This document shows positions 23,211 to 34,154 of a stretch of 64,000 bases of DNA, in pieces. Source of the stretch: Branchiostoma floridae (taxonomy: Eukaryota; Chordata; Leptocardii; Amphioxiformes; Branchiostomatidae); the NCBI RefSeq assembly GCF_000003815.2, contig NC_049981.1:457441-521440 (forward strand), given 5' to 3'. The notes under the pieces are model-generated. The model was not told where the DNA came from, made no database searches, and saw nothing but the letters and a program-made list of their open reading frames with translations. Numbering within the stretch: the stretch's first letter is position 1; each line of letters opens with the position of its first letter. The position numbers were made by a program, and so were the translations under genes.

Positions 23211-23778
23211 ATACGGGTACCTAAGACTGACGATGTCATGATTTCACTTGTGTACATCTATTGATATTCTATATCAATCATCATAAGCTTTATCTAATAC
23301 TAATATAAAATATAATTGATATTTTTGTGTACTTCTATTAATACTTCATGTATAATTTCATTTTCATTGTCAATAAATATTTTAATGATCGTAGGAATAT
23401 GATTTCTAATACTATCAGGGCATACAGAGAACTAACATTTGTATCTATTTTGTTATCATTTTGTTATCATTATTATCGTTTTAATTACGGGTATATACGG
23501 GTACCTAAGACTGACGATGTCATGATTTCACTTGTGTACATCTATTGATATTCTATATCAATCATCATAAGCTTTATCTAATACTAATATAAAATATAAT
23601 TGATATTTTTGTGTACTTCTATTAATACTTCATGTATAATTTCATTTTCATTGTCAATAAATATTTTAATGATCGTAGGAATATGATTTCTAATACTATC
23701 AGGGCATACAGAGAACTAACATTTGTATCTATTTTGTTATCATTTTGTTATCATTATTATCGTTTTAATTACTTTCAT
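23211..23778 (+). repeat. Perfect 284 bp tandem duplication
   Basis: The segment starting ATACGGGTACCTAAGACTGA at about 23211 is repeated, apparently without a single difference, starting at about 23495. Equivalent positions (for example 23221 and 23505) are exactly 284 bp apart, and both copies end in TTATTATCGTTTTAATTAC. Such identity means either a very recent duplication or an assembly duplication of one locus. Confidence 0.92.
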
Positions 23779-24735
23779 TACCATTATCATTCATTTATGA
23801 TTTATACTATTATTAGTAGCATTTATTTGTTATTGTTATTGTTTACATCAGTTACATTCCTATTCTTATTCATTCATCCATTTCATTTATAGTTTGTTAA
23901 TTTTCTGTTTGTTTGTGACCATAAGTACATGTTTCATTTCAATTTACGTAATGCAGAGCCCCACAGCAAAGCTGTATAAATCACTGAGTGGACTACCCTA
24001 GGTAAAATGACAGAAATGAAATAAAATAAATAAACATTCAAATGTAAAGAAACGACGCAAACAAACGGAGCCAAAGAACTATACTCCTTTTTCAATGAAG
24101 GTAAAGACAACGCCGTGCTTGCACTACTGATAGCAATAGCTTAAAGGTCACGTAAAGATCAAGGGTTTGCTTCGGGTTATTGCGTTACGAAAATAGCTTC
24201 AGCTAATGAGGAGATGATTGGCTTGATACAGGTCTCACTTGTGCGTCATCGGAAAATTGTTCAGAGGTCTATAAGCTGTGTATCATTGTAAAGCGAGGCA
24301 ATCGCAACAAATAAAGCATCAAGTAATGAGCAGCTGAATGATATTTTTGTATGTGGTCTTAAATGGTTTATAGGCGTATCAACAGTATGTTCAATTAGTT
24401 TGGTGCTTGTCGTAAAGCTATAGATGCCTCTGATGAACTAAAATGAACTCGTAGCAGCCTCTCAGTTAGCCCATTTAGCTGGTAATGCTTCGATTGGTAA
24501 GGCATGGCGGAGTAAAACAGAGATAATTAGGGTTTTTCTCCTATGGGTCTGAAAACATGGACGTGCAAGTGTAGCCTAGAGCCAAGCCTTGCTGTAATGT
24601 GCTTTTAGTGGCTGCACGATGTTACGCTTCTGCCAACAAACGTACCTTCGGGGAGCACAACAAGACTGCACTCCAGGCTAATGCAAGTTAAGGAACACCA
24701 TGTAAAACTTATCTACATCAGATGTACGCAGACGT
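23779..24735. other. No gene recognised (intron 1)
   Basis: ATTATCATT-rich low-complexity sequence at the left, then unremarkable intronic sequence. Confidence 0.45.
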
Positions 24736-24739
24736 TTGC

Positions 24740-24910
24740 TGCTCAGTTGAAGATCTGCCCAAGACTACGGGAGACCTGGCGCATCCCCGTCTTGTAATTA
24801 GCCATACGAAAGGGTATGTCACCCCGTAAGGGGCGGCATAACCCCGTCGTGTGTAAACATGTGCGAACATGTTTGATACCGTCGACCGATGATGATGATG
24901 ATGATGGAGG
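24740..24910 (+). repeat. Probable LINE 3' tail with (GAT)n
   Basis: GACCTGGCGCATCCCCGTC and CACCCCGTAAGGGGCGGCAT, followed by a short (GAT)n tract at 24889-24906, have the look of the 3' end of a CR1/L2-like non-LTR retrotransposon, which end in short tandem repeats rather than poly-A. No reverse transcriptase frame is nearby, so it would be a 5'-truncated copy. The family assignment is inference. Confidence 0.4.
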
Positions 24911-25129
24911 ATAGGGGTGGATGGAGGGAGAGAGTCATGTTCATCCGTGCCACCAGCTAGCACGATCGGATGATGATGCTGATAATGGTAATGATGTTGC
25001 TTCAGTCAAATTTTAAAAACATGGGCCCACCAAGAAGTGTTCAGGAGCGAAATGTATATAAAAAGGAGCAAAGTACACGGAATAAAGAGTAAGATTGCGT
25101 ATAATTGGTTTATATTCCTTGAAAAACAC

Positions 25130-25190
25130 TTTTCGTTTCCGCAAACATCCCGGTCGTGCCCCGGTTCAGAAATGTGATCGTAGCATTAGC
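25130..25190 (-). repeat. Single end of the 'CCGGCCGGG' MITE family
   Basis: CATCCCGGTCGTGCCCCGGTTCAGAAATGTGA matches the right terminal repeat of the element at 47030-47238. No partner end is nearby. Confidence 0.45.
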
Positions 25191-25469
25191 GGGAGACACA
25201 GGGAAGGTTAACTCGGTTTCAAGATGCTTTTTACTAGTCTTCCATAGCGGACCTATGGTCAAGGAGGTGCCTCAAACATGTCAAAGAGAAGGGGCTAGCA
25301 ACCACCTCCTGTAAAAATATACCCTGTAACAGAAACAGTAAGGAAACTTGTTGCTCTACGTATACATGTATGTAACTATATGTATGTATGTACATGCATA
25401 GGCCAGAACATAGGCCCTTGCGAGGTAATACCCTTATTTGGCAGAGTACAAGACGGTGATGCGCCACGT

Positions 25470-25865
25470 CTCCCGTCCGGGTGAATAATCCAAAACGTCA
25501 CTCACCATATGGCTGATACGAGACAGAGGTTCACCAGGCCTCCATCCGGGTGATTTGTAGTGAATCACCAACTCCATTCAGACAGAATGATTTGATCCAT
25601 CGCACACCGCACCATCACACGTTTGGGGGTTCTTTAACGTGCCTAAGGGTATGACTCTCCCTACACACGGGACCTCCATTTAACGTCCTATCCGAATGAC
25701 GGCCCTAGCTAGCCGAAGCTAGGTACTCATTTTCAACTGAGTGAAGTGATGAAAGTCGTGTAAAGTGCATTTCCTAAGGGCACAAGATCGGTAACACGGC
25801 AGTGGGATTCAAACCCGCAACCTCACGGGCCGAACATGGTCCCGCTGCGCTACGCGGTCCCATCA
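25470..25865 (-). repeat. tRNA-derived SINE (minus strand)
   Basis: On the minus strand the head carries a perfect A box TAGCGCAGCGG (25842-25852) and a B box GGTTTGAATCC (25805-25815). The body that follows contains ATAGGACGTTAAATGGAGGT, GTCCCGTGTGTAGGGAGAG and GATGGTGCGGTGTG, all shared with the plus-strand copy at 37116-37590. It is one of the two best preserved SINE copies in the window and lies in intron 1 of the calcium-sensor gene. Confidence 0.8.
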
Positions 25866-26254
25866 TGTATACTACGTATACATGAGATGTGCCAATTGGC
25901 ATTACAAGGGTCTAAACGAACGATCGTACAACTGTTTTGTATTCATAACCTGTTCGCAACCAGATGGCGAATGTCTTTTCGCAAAGTCCCCAACAGGCGT
26001 ATCAAAGTGATACATGTACTCGCTTTGCTTGTACATAAGGACGTTGACCTAACTATGTACCATTTGTAACACAAATCACCAGACGCTGAAGATTGAAGTT
26101 CACGTATTTATTCCAAATTGTGCATGTCTATATCCTGCTGTTAACATCCCTAGAAGGTATTGAGTCAGCACTTTTCGCAGCAGGCTTCTGCGTGAATGAG
26201 TGTAATTAGGGATATAATGACGGTGAGACAGAATATGGCTCCCTGTTGCAGGAA

Positions 26255-28450
26255 GTCGCTCCGTCTTAAAGGAAGCACAACAAGACCATTAGCGCTTTAG
26301 GTTACCTTCTAAAGAAGGCTGAATAATTGTCTTCAATCATTGCAAGGAGGAGGTTGGTTCATCAAGGTAAAGAAAACGATTTTTTCGTCTTAAAAGCATG
26401 TAAAGACCATTAGTACTTATGTTACATTCTCAGGAAGGCTTAATGGTTGTCTTTAATTATTGCAAGGAGGAGGTTGTTTCTTTATTAAGGTGAAGAACAC
26501 GATTTTTTCGTCTTAAAGCCATTGTCAAAACCATTAACACTTTAAGTACCTTCTCAAGAATTTTGAATGTTTGTCTTTAATCATGGCAATGGCTGTGTTG
26601 TTTTTTCAAGGTGAAGAGCACACTTTTTTTCGTCTTAGAAGCATGTAAAGACCTTTAGCGCTGTAAGTTACCTTCTCAAGAAGTTTCAATGATTGTCTTT
26701 GACTATTGCAAGGAGGAGGTTATTTCCTCAAGGTGCAGAATACAATGTTCTGCAGGTTAACTTCTCAAGAAGGTTGAATAATTGTCTTAAGTTATGGCAA
26801 AGAGGGATATTTTTTCTTCAAGAGCAAAATTGTCTTTCGTCTTAAAAGCACGCAAGGCTTATGGTGCTGTAGGTTAGCGTCGTTAATTACGGCAGAGGAG
26901 GATGTTGTTTTTACAAGGTGAAGAGCACAACCTGCATACTTTCGTCTTAAAATCGCAGCAAGACTATTGGTGCTGTAGGTTAGCTTCTCAAGATTGATTG
27001 CCATCAATGATGGCAAACGTCTGAACGTTGCTGTGTCTTGAAGGTGAATAACATCTTGAAAGCATTGCCAAGACTATTAACCCCGAAGGTTACAGCATCA
27101 AGAGGTGTGAAAACCGACAGACTGTCTCCAATCATGGCGAACTTAAGAAGGAGGTTGTGTCTTCAACGTGAATTATATGATTTTTTTGTCGTAAAATCAG
27201 GGCCAAGGGTGTTAACGCTGCATATTGCTTTTCAAGAAAGCCTTCAATCATCGCAAACGTAAGAATATTTTTTCTTCAAGGTCTTAACCTTAATGCACTC
27301 CATCATAAGTTAAAAGCACTGCCAAGACTATTATACCCATAGGTTATCTCGTCAAGAGCCGTGGAGACCGAATGATTGTCTACAATTATGATACCCTTAA
27401 GAAAGGGATTGTGTTTTCGAGGTGAGGAACATAAAATGCCTTCGTCTTAAAAGCATTGCCAAGACTGTTAACGCCTCACGCCAAGTGCTTGTCGTCAATC
27501 ATGGAAAACCTCAAAAGGATGGCTTGTCTTTGAGGTGAAGAGCAAGAAATTCTTTCTAAGGTCTTAAACCTTATTTTTTCCATCTTAAGAGCATTGCCAA
27601 GACTATTAACCTCGGAGCTTATCTCCCCAATTCAACTTCAAGAGGCGCGAAGACGGAAGATTGTCTTCAATTATTGTACCTTTAAGAAAAAGACGTGTCT
27701 TCGAGGTTAATTAAGAACATGAAATTCTTTCGTCTTAAAAGCATTGTCAAGACTGTTAACGCCTCATGTTACCTTTTCAAGTGCTTGTCTTCAATCATGG
27801 CAAACTTCAAAAGGACGGTGTGTATTTGAAGTGAATAACAAGAAATGCTTTCTTAGGTCTTAGCTCTAATTTTTCCATCTTAAAAGGACTGCTAAGACTA
27901 TTAACTCCAGAGCTTACCTCCCCGAGAGAAGCGAAGACCGAAAGATTGTCTACAATTATGGTACCTTATAAAGAAACGATGGTGTCTTCGAGGTGAAGAA
28001 CATGAAATTCTTCAGTCTTAAAAGCATTGTCATGGCTGTAAACTCTGTCAGTTACCTTGAGTTCTCAAAAAGGCCAAATGATTGTCTCTAATCAAGCCAA
28101 ACTTTAAAAGAACGGTTTGTTCTTGAGGTAAAGAACATAAAAATGCTTTCTGAGGTCTTTACCTTAATTTTCCCATCTTAAAAGCATTGCCAAAACTATC
28201 AACCTCGTTAATTACCTTCCCAAGAGGCACGAATAACGAAAGATTTTCTTCAGTTATTTTACCATGAAGAAATGACTTGTGAAAGTGTCTGTGAGATGAA
28301 GGGCAAGAAATGCGTTCGCATTGAAAGCATTGCCAAACCTTTAAGTGCAGTCGGTTACCTTCTCAAGAATCCAAAACGACTGCTTTCAATTCTTGTAAAC
28401 TTCAAGAGGGCGGTTTTGTCTTCAAGATAAGTAGCATGATCGTAAATCAC
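26255..28450 (+). repeat. Long degenerate tandem array, ~120 bp period
   Basis: About 18 diverged units are built on TTCGTCTTAAAAGCATTGCC, 'aagactattaac', 'gttacctTCTCAAGA', 'gattgtcttcaat' and 'ttcaaggtgaagaacac'. Successive TCGTCTTAAAAG motifs in the first part fall near 26385, 26508 and 26630, about 122 bp apart. Units vary in length and have many substitutions, so the array is old. There is no coding potential. Confidence 0.85.
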
Positions 28451-28756
28451 AACCGTCTATATCTGAGATGGTGCATACGTGCGTTTTATTATTCAGGTGT
28501 TGATGTAGTAAGACTCCCATTGGTAATAAACGCCCGATGTTTGACACTTAATGATGTTTGTAGTCAATCCAGGCATTCTAAGAAGGACTGCTACTTCATT
28601 TGAATATAACAAATAAGGTACGTGAAATGCCTCATTCCAAACTCGGAAACAAGCAAAATTCCGAAAGTATTAAACACATGTTTGCTTTTAAACGACAGTT
28701 CACGGAGTACTTATATATAACGCTCCTGTCCAATACAAGAAGTAAAGTCTCTTAAC

Positions 28757-29395
28757 CATCTCTGTTTTACTATTCTCGTACCGGATTTTGCTTCGACAAA
28801 TTTTGCACTTTTTGGGCAATTTTCTTCCTTAACAACAACCCCCAAATACAACATCTTTGAATGATCCAAGTGTTTCATTTTTCACTAATTCCGTTTTCCC
28901 TGTGTCAGCATTCTTTTTAACTGTTCTCTGTTTTCCCATCATTCCGGTGCCGAATTTCACTTCGCCAATTTTGCACTTTTTAGAAAATTTTCTTCTTTGA
29001 CAACTATACACAAATACACTCACTACTCGGTGCGCCAAGTGTTTCAATTCTCACCAGTTCCGTCTAACCTGCGTAAGCATTCTCTTTGAGCATCTCTGTT
29101 TTACCATTCCAGTGCAGGATTTTGCTTCGACAAATTTGGCACTTTTCGGACAATTTTCGTCTTCGAGAACTTTACACTCGCTTTTTTATCAACCAAGTGT
29201 TCAATTTTCTACTTATTCCGACTTTACCTGTGTCAGCATTTTCTTGGACTGTTCTCTGTTAAACATTTCTGTGCAAGATTTTACTCTGCCAAATATGCAT
29301 TTGTGTAATTTTCGTCTAAGACAACTATACGCTTCAAGTGTGTCTTAAAATGTTCTTACCTGTGTAAGCATCCTCTTAGACTGTTCTCTGAGCGG
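28757..29395 (-). repeat. Tandem array carrying copies of the exon 1 3' end and donor
   Basis: About four units of 130-170 bp share TCTCTGTTTTAC...ATTCC, a ttttgcttcgacaaatttt block, AAGTGTTTCA and an end block. On the minus strand the end block reads as a copy of the last ~31 bases of exon 1 of the calcium-sensor gene. The exon end itself (29360) forms the last unit. Copies of CAG| lie at 29228 (followed by GTAAAG), 29069 (GTTAGA) and 28900 (GGAAAA, donor GT lost). Confidence 0.8.
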
Positions 29396-29536
29396 CCTTT
29401 TCCCGTTGTAAGTTTTCCTCAGGTGAGTCTTACACGTCTGCACGCGGCTCCCGAAACATCCCATCCCGTCCTTCTCTCCGCCACTACTCCGTCTCTTATC
29501 CAGAACTCCCGTCGCTCTGCTGTGCAGTCCTCCCAT
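29360..29536 (-). CDS. Neuronal-calcium-sensor-like protein, exon 1 (basic N-terminus)
   Basis: This is a 59-codon first coding exon on the minus strand. It starts at ATG 29536 in a GC-richer patch and ends at CAG|GTAAGA in phase 0, exactly matching the phase of exon 2. The protein begins MGGLHS, which fits the MGxxxS/T rule for N-myristoylation and suits this family. Unlike typical members, which have about 20-30 residues before the first EF-hand, it has about 64 residues, rich in Arg/Lys/Gly (DKRRSSGGEKDG, KTHLRKTYNGKRPLREQSKR). Such basic tails occur in some KChIP-type relatives. Linkage to exon 2 is inferred from strand, phase, donor quality and the N-terminal motif; it lies 10.4 kb away, so a transcript would settle it. 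Confidence 0.7.
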
Positions 29537-29689
29537 CCCGTGCTCCTGTGGTTATGATAACTACGTACAACCTCACGTTATAACGTCTTGTAGCTTCCTG
29601 ATGTTACCACCTCGCCGCCTTCAGGCGGTTATTTGCTCTGATTGCACCGCCAATTTTGCTTCCGGCAACCTCGTCCTGAGCGGAGGATA
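29537..29689 (-). promoter_or_regulatory. Putative 5' UTR/promoter side of the calcium-sensor gene
   Basis: A comparatively GC-rich stretch upstream (minus strand) of the start codon, with a small CCGCCT/AGGCGG hairpin near 29611-29624. No TATA box is evident. Role assigned by position only. Confidence 0.25.
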
Positions 29690-30085
29690 TGATAGATGTG
29701 AAAATTGCTTCCAGGGGATGATGCGTTAGATGATTGAGACGGGATATAGAATTTTACTTGTAGGGGAAGAGACGCTAGATGATTGATACGAGGTCGAAAA
29801 ATTTGCTTGTAGGGGATGATACGTTAGATGATTGAGACGAGGTCTGAAAGTGTGCTTATTGGGAATGATACGTTAGACGATTGAGTAGAGATATGAAAAT
29901 TTGCTGGTGGGGGACCATATGCAAGATTCAGAGAGGATGCGACTATACATCAGGTGATTATGAAGAGATCCAAAAAAATTACTTCTTGGGGATAATGCGT
30001 TAGATGATGGAGGAAGAGGTCGCTGCTCGGATGTATGAAGGAAATTGGAGCTGAAAATATACTTCTTGAGGATGATGCGTTAGAT
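29690..30085 (+). repeat. ~49 bp tandem array, left part
   Basis: Units contain GGGGATGATACGTTAGATGATTGAGACGAGGT then an 'aaaatttgctt' block. Starts near 29716, 29763, 29812 and 29861 give a period of about 48-49 bp. Later units are less regular. The same unit reappears at 35125-35415. Confidence 0.8.
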
Positions 30086-30119
30086 ATTTGTGGAAGGAGA
30101 TGTCGCTTGAATATACTAT

Positions 30120-30295
30120 GTAATACTAGAAAGGCCGACATTTGCTTAAGAGCAAATACAGCATATTTCAGCCATACCCCTTCCCACGCAACATTGGACT
30201 GTTCCAAATCACCCCTGCGCAAAAATGGAACATCCTCTTAACAGTACATTACCCCCCAAAGTGGACTGGTATTGTGAATTGACTCCAGGTAAAAA
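30120..30295 (+). repeat. Hairpin end plus a unit of the ~135 bp array
   Basis: CTAGAAAGGCCGACATTTGC and TTAAGAGCAAATACAGCATA (hairpin ATTTGCT/AGCAAAT), followed by cccttcccacgcaacattggactgttcc. The same pair of blocks occurs at 33400-33530, so this is a detached copy of that junction. Confidence 0.65.
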
Positions 30296-31362
30296 CAGAG
30301 CTTGCTTCTATTTTTCAGAAAATGACAATAATCACACCTTCCATTCAGAAAATTTTCATCATGACTGAAAATTGTTGAATGACTTCATGTAATGTCATTA
30401 ACAATTTTCAGTACGATAACTAGGTGTAAGTTTAAAAAAGTATTAGCTCCTTGTGATGTGGGTACATTTATTATTGCAATGAACTTTTTTTATTCAAGTA
30501 GGGCATACGATTTAATAATTATCAAGCAGGTGCAGGTACTGTAGGAGCGTTTGTTTTCTTCAAGCTGTAAAACTGTTAAACTGTTTTACTTTGTATGCAA
30601 TCAACCATCGAGCCTATTCTTATTTTAGTTTAACAACTTCCTGCCAGACCCGGAAGATACGATTGAACCTTGTTCGAGGATTTATTTTCGTCTGTCTGGT
30701 CAGTCTGTTCATACCCTGGCGCTGAGAGTGTTTTATTGGGCTGAAACTCTGGCAGTTTAAAGTTACTTACAATTTAAATGTTCAAAGTTTATGCCAAACA
30801 ACAACAGCACTAGGAAATGTGGCCACTATAGACAGGTGGTCACTATAGAGAAAATGCTGATCTATTGACTAGGAGCCATACGTTACACATGATTTCAGTA
30901 CACTGATCATTAATCATATAAACGTTGCACAGGTAAGCAAATTGTTTAGATGTAAAATTAAGTTCAAATAATTCTGAAGAGAAATATTGATGAGAAAATA
31001 ATCATTCTCGCCACTGTCTAACTTATAATTACGTATCAAAACTAAACGCAGATTTTCTAACTAACGCACCTTTCGCCGACTTCATCATAGGACCGCCGGC
31101 TATCAATCAAACACGGCTGTTGATTAGACTTAGAGTTTCAAACAGTCATGTGCTGTGTGCCAGTTGACAGCGAACTTCATGCTACGTGATGTTTTACATT
31201 GCTTGGACCTTCTTTCCTACAGCGGTGCTTCTACAAAATATTTAGACTGTAACACTGAGTTTTATAGAATAGAATTTGAAGCAGAACAGCGTTTTTTGCT
31301 GGGTATTTTTTTGGAAACATGTCCGTGGGAATATCAGCGAGGCGGCGACGTAGGGATATCAG
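30296..31362. other. No gene recognised
   Basis: AT-rich sequence. A 'GGCCACTATAGACAGGTGGTCACTATAG' like block near 30820 resembles the interior of the TACAGTCAAACCTG elements. Nothing coding is supported. Confidence 0.45.
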
Positions 31363-32098
31363 ACCGTCAACAAAAGTCGCACGGCGGCTAACGGCGCAGC
31401 GAAGATACTAGCGCTATAAATAAGCGCTTCAACTAAGGATGGCAACCCGTACAATATTTTTGTATACTGTTGAGCTAAGTAAAGTTTGTTGTTTATGAGG
31501 TTTTAGTTGTCTTTGAAGCTTTGACCCGAAATATTTTAAAGTCAAACTGCTGAAGAGAAGTAAGTGACTGCTACGATTATCGTAGATATGGCCCTAAAAA
31601 AACTGATAAAAGAAGCCTTCTCAATAGCCTAAAATGCAAGAGCTTCCGGGGGGGCTTCGCCCACCTGGGTCCCCCCCACAGTGGCCCTGCCCCTGGACCC
31701 CGCCAGGGACATTCGGCGGCCCCCGGACCCCTGTCCGACGCTTTGAAAAAATCCTGGCGAGAAGTCTGTACGGCCTGAGTCTTCAAGTTAACGTATTGTG
31801 TGGTCCCGCTTATGAATATTAATTAGCCTTCGCTTTCCTCTTCGCTGATTGGCTGAACCATTAATTGAATTAACTCTTCCTGCCGGCTAGACGCAGGTGC
31901 AGATGTCGGCTCTGTGGGGTGAACGTCCGAAAGGTCACGGCATGGAGAACGAAAGAAAACCAATTTCCCCTTAAAAAAGTGCTGTAATTAAGCCTTTTAC
32001 AGTACTTTATGCCAAAAATTTTACTTGGATCATTTTACCAACTATATTATGCCTATCTATACCAAATGTTACTCATACCAGGGTACAGGGGTGCAAAA
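31363..32098 (+). repeat. Composite repeat, copy 1
   Basis: It begins AGACCGTCAACAAAAGTCGC and includes a GC-rich GGGGGGGCTTCGCCCACC hairpin-like block near 31649. It continues with CTTATGAATATTAATTAGCC, CTCTTCGCTGATTGGCTGA and 'aaaaattttacttgga', and ends 'ccagggtacagg'. The order and sequence match 32109-32711, giving a ~740 bp direct repeat at roughly 75-80 percent identity by eye. Confidence 0.8.
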
Positions 32099-32108
32099 TA
32101 TACCGTTA

Positions 32109-33450
32109 TAAGACCGTCAACAACAGTCGCACGGAGCTAACAGCGCAGCGAAAATACCATCGCTAGCGTTTCAACTTCGGATAACAAGTTATAAGTACTG
32201 TTGAACTCAGTAACGTTAAAGTTTGTTTTTAGTTGCCTTTGACGGTTTGACCTGAAACAGTGTTACGCTAAACTCCTGAAGAGAAGTTAAGTGGCTGCTG
32301 CGATTATCATAGATATGCCCCTAAGAACTGATACAATATAAAGCCTTCTGAATAGTCTAAAATGCGAGAGCCTTAGGCGGGCTTTGCTCCCCCTGGCGGG
32401 AACACTGCTATATACGGGATCATGAGGGCCCGCTTATGAATATTAATTAGCCTTTGGCCTCCTCTTCGCTGATTGGCTAGGTCTTTGATTCAATTAACTT
32501 TCCGGCTGACGCGCACAGGTGTGGCTCTGTGCGGGGTCACGGAAGGTCACGTCAGGAGGCCAAAAGAAAACAAATTTCCCCTCAGAAAAGTGCCAAAATT
32601 AATCATTTTAAAGTTGTTTATGTCAAAAATTTTACTTGAATCTTGTTACCAAGTATCTAATGCCTATCTATACCAAATTTCAGGTCATTTAATTGTAATA
32701 CCAGGGTACAGGAGCCAAAAGTGTCCTTTTTTGGTCAAAAATTGGCCAAAAATCGCAAAAATAAGCATTTTGTTGCACTGTACACCAAAAGTGTTATTGA
32801 ATTTATATGAAGGGATTATCAAGGCACATCTGTGTCAAATTTCAGCTCATTCGGTTGCAATACCAAGGTACAGGAGCCAAAAGTGTCCTTTTTTGGTCAA
32901 AAATTGGTCAAAAAATCGCAAAAATAAGCATTTTGTTGTACTGTACACCAAAAGTGTTCTTAAATTTATATGGGGGCATTATCAAGGCACATCTCTGTCA
33001 AATTTCAGCTCATTTGGTTGTAATACCAGGGTACAGGGGCCAAAAGTGTCCTTTTTTGGTAAAAAATTGGTCAAAAAATCGCAAAAATAAGCATTTTGTT
33101 GTACTGTACACCAAAACTGATATTGAATCTATATGGGGGACTTATCAAGGCACATCTGTGCCAAATTTCAGCTCATTCGGTTATAATACCAGGGTACAGG
33201 GGGCCCAAATATACAGTTTTGGTCTTAAGATGACCAAAAAACCTTAATAAAATCATTTAAGAGACAGATATGGAAAAAATGAAAAAAACGCCCGAGGGTA
33301 TTGGCCCACTCTACCCTTGTGCCAAATTTCAAGTCATTCGGTTGAGGAACAACGGAGATACCGTGTTCTGAAGATTTGACAGGAGAAAGAAAGAAGAAAC
33401 ACTAGAAAGGCCGACATTTGCTTGAGAGCAAATACAGCATATTTCAGCCA
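32109..33450 (+). repeat. Composite repeat, copy 2, with a 163 bp tandem array
   Basis: The first 600 bp repeat copy 1. From about 32700 the sequence becomes a tandem array of about 163 bp units (ATAAGCATTTTGTTG at about 32761, 32924 and 33087; 'gccaaaagtgtccttttttggtcaaaaa'). It ends with 'gaagatttgacaggagaaagaaaga' and a hairpin (ATTTGCTTGAGAGCAAAT). Long open frames across 32473-33247 are produced by the low-stop, A/T-rich repeat and share no domain with known proteins. Confidence 0.82.
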
Positions 33451-33494
33451 TCTCCCTCCCCATGCAACAATAGACTATTTCAAAATCCCCCATT

Positions 33495-34145
33495 TAAAAA
33501 ATCACTGTTACTAATGACGGTTTAACCCAAAAATGTGAATTTGCACAATAGACCAGTCCAGAAATACTCCCACTGAAACCTTGGCCTTTTGAATAAGAAA
33601 GCAAATCCAAAATTGAATTTAGCAAAAAAGGTCCCAGTGTATGAAAAGGTATAATAGACCAGTCTAAAAACACTTCCACTAAAAATTGAATTTTGAATCA
33701 TCACCCGTCCAAAAGTGAATTTGAAAAAATCCCCCTTCCGTGTGCAAAAATGGACTCTTCCATGTAAAGTAGAGCAGTCCAAAAATACATCCGCTAAAAT
33801 AGGACTTTGACATAATCACTAAAGTCCAAAAAAATGGATTTTTAAAAAAGCCCCCCTCCATGCAAGAATGGACTCTTCCAGCACACCCATGTAAAATTGC
33901 AAATTAGTCCAGTCCAAAAATAACCATACTGAAAGACTTTGACAAACTAGTAGTCACCAAAGTCCAAAAATGAATTTTAAAAATCCCCCCTCCGTACGAG
34001 AATAGACTCTTCCAGCACACCTTCTGTAAAATTGCAAAATAGACCAGTCCAAAAATACACCCACTGAAAGACTTCACCAGTCCAATGATGAATTTTTAAA
34101 AAAATAAACCCATCCGTGTATTAAAGAATGGACTCTTCCAGATAA
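33495..34145 (+). repeat. ~135 bp tandem array
   Basis: About five units are built on ATAGACCAGTCCAAAAATAC, 'cactgaaagacttt', 'aaagtccaaaaatgaatttt' and 'cccccctcc...gaatggactcttcca'. AGTCCAAAAATA motifs at about 33779, 33912 and 34050 set the period. One extra unit sits at 30165-30290. Confidence 0.8.
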
Positions 34146-34154
34146 CACCGGGCT

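Noticed and set aside
32473-33247. Two long overlapping plus-strand frames (205 and 146 codons)
   Set aside because: They run through the composite repeat and its 163 bp tandem units; the repeated peptide only reflects the DNA repeat.
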